Source of the DNA: Larus michahellis
Lineage: Eukaryota; Chordata; Aves; Charadriiformes; Laridae
Assembly: GCF_964199755.1 (NCBI RefSeq)
Contig: NC_133900.1
Span: 74,818,727 to 74,882,726 of the forward strand
Reading direction: 5' to 3'
Length of the DNA: 64,000 nucleotides
Shown here: positions 62,931 through 64,000 of the stretch, one piece after another
Numbering within the stretch: the stretch's first letter is position 1
Layout: each line of letters opens with the position of its first letter
Notes under the pieces: model-generated
Told to the model about the DNA's origin: nothing
Seen by the model: only the letters and a program-made list of their open reading frames with translations
Database searches by the model: none
Position numbers and translations under genes: made by a program

Positions 62931-64000
62931 ACTGCAGTGTTGGTGAAGTCCTGATTTCCTATAGCTATTAATGAAATGCCCATGTGTCACTAAGTGATGG
63001 TGTTGCATCTAAGCCTGGCCTTTGCTGTTCTGTCTTTCTGAAACATCTGGTCGGAAAGGCTGACGAAGAGAGAGGGAATCCATCCTAAACATGATCTACT
63101 ATTCTGGTTTCATACAGCACAAATGGATTCAGTTTGCAAGAATGAAAAAAGTATACTTGAGACTCTGTGTTGAATAGTTAATGTCTCACCTTACCTTGTT
63201 CTTCAGGTAACTAGGCAATCTTAAGGCACTATTCTTTAAAAATGGAAAGAGCTTTTTCAGTACAACTGGTTTAATACAAAATCAAAGTAGAGTTTGCATT
63301 TTAAACTAAAGAAATATCAAATTATTTCATGTGTTTAGAAAGCTTATGACTTTTTACCTTTGACTGTTATCACCCAGTTGGGGCCATTATTCTGTGCTGA
63401 AGGCTCATTTTGAAGAAACGATGGTTGGAAAGATAAGTCACGTGAGAGTACTCTGTTCTATGACTTCTCATGAGTAGTTATAATAAATCTCTTACCAATT
63501 AACTTTGACTTGTTTCTATTCCATTTTTAGGCTTTTTGGAATACAAATACGTCAGTTCAGGTATCATTCACCTAATTAATTTTATCATATAACATGTTAA
63601 AGTAGCGAAGCAAAACAAAGGGATTAGTATTAGTCTAGGAATATGAAGTAAGTCTAAATCTCATAACTTTGTTGTAAACTGTCTTATTCACCCTGACCAC
63701 CACCCTGTGGGACTGTGTACTTGGGGCTGTGCAGTTCCTTAAGAGAGAGCTGGTTTGTATGAGCGCTGTCCTCTAAATGAATTTATAACATTGCAATATT
63801 CCCTTTTATTACTCATTGGAAAAGTGAAGACTAATGGAAGAAAAAGAGCCAGGTTTCCTGGAGAATAGTCAAGGGCTAACTAGTTGGCTTACACCATCAC
63901 AGATTTGTATTAACTAGCCTTGTTACAGGCTAAATGACATTAAACCAAATTCTGCCATTTTATAAATGTTTGTATGTATGGTTTGTACAACAGGGATTTA

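Larger units (their letters stand above)
60461..64000. other. DNA downstream of DANCR, no coding gene
   Basis: AT-rich sequence with no ORF of note beyond 60584. It contains a run of about 19 A near 60863, a CR1 end at 61795 and a compact block with an AATAAA at 62925. In mammals RASL11B lies further along in this direction; none of its GTPase motifs is readable here. Confidence 0.5.

Overview
The window is vertebrate nuclear DNA, almost certainly from a bird. It is AT-rich and gene-poor, with spliced genes, two CpG-island promoters, many CR1 LINE fragments of different ages, and one solo LTR of a type familiar from avian ERVL-like elements. Ancient MIR-like SINE remnants also occur. The species cannot be fixed from the sequence alone.

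Layout. (1) 1-16.5 kb is intergenic, with three sizeable CR1 copies (5.6, 10.5 and 13.1 kb), a small CR1 scrap and one MIR-like remnant. (2) 16.5-49.9 kb on the minus strand is a complete USP46 gene. All nine coding exons were located. They join in phase into 1,101 nt (366 codons plus stop), the length expected for USP46, and the catalytic Cys, His and Asp motif and both zinc-binding CxxC pairs are present. A long ORF-free AT-rich stretch (about 16.5-22.9 kb) is the probable 3'UTR. Intron 3 carries the solo LTR; introns 1 and 5 carry old CR1 pieces. (3) 49.9-50.6 kb is the USP46 CpG-island promoter and 5' leader, with a YY1-type motif and two tiny upstream ORFs. (4) 50.6-57.4 kb is intergenic. 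(5) 57.4-60.5 kb on the plus strand is a spliced noncoding gene with a TATA box, E-box, CCAAT box, TCTCGCGA motif and a 5'TOP-like start. By position, orientation and snoRNA content it is the avian counterpart of DANCR (SNHG13). (6) 60.5-64 kb is downstream sequence with an isolated AATAAA block and no coding gene.

The main finding is that the DANCR-like gene appears to host two related H/ACA snoRNAs, one in intron 1 (57833-57970) and one in intron 3 (59376-59511). Each can be folded as hairpin, H box, hairpin, ACA plus 3 nt, and they share loop and guide-pocket blocks while their stems have diverged with compensating changes. Human DANCR is known to host SNORA26; here I see what looks like a diverged pair. 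A 42-bp tandem duplication of the 5' part of the intron-3 copy lies directly upstream of it.

USP46 (a WDR48/WDR20-dependent deubiquitinase) and DANCR lie head to head, as in human 4q12, so the window is a conserved syntenic block. The two genes are not obviously functionally linked.
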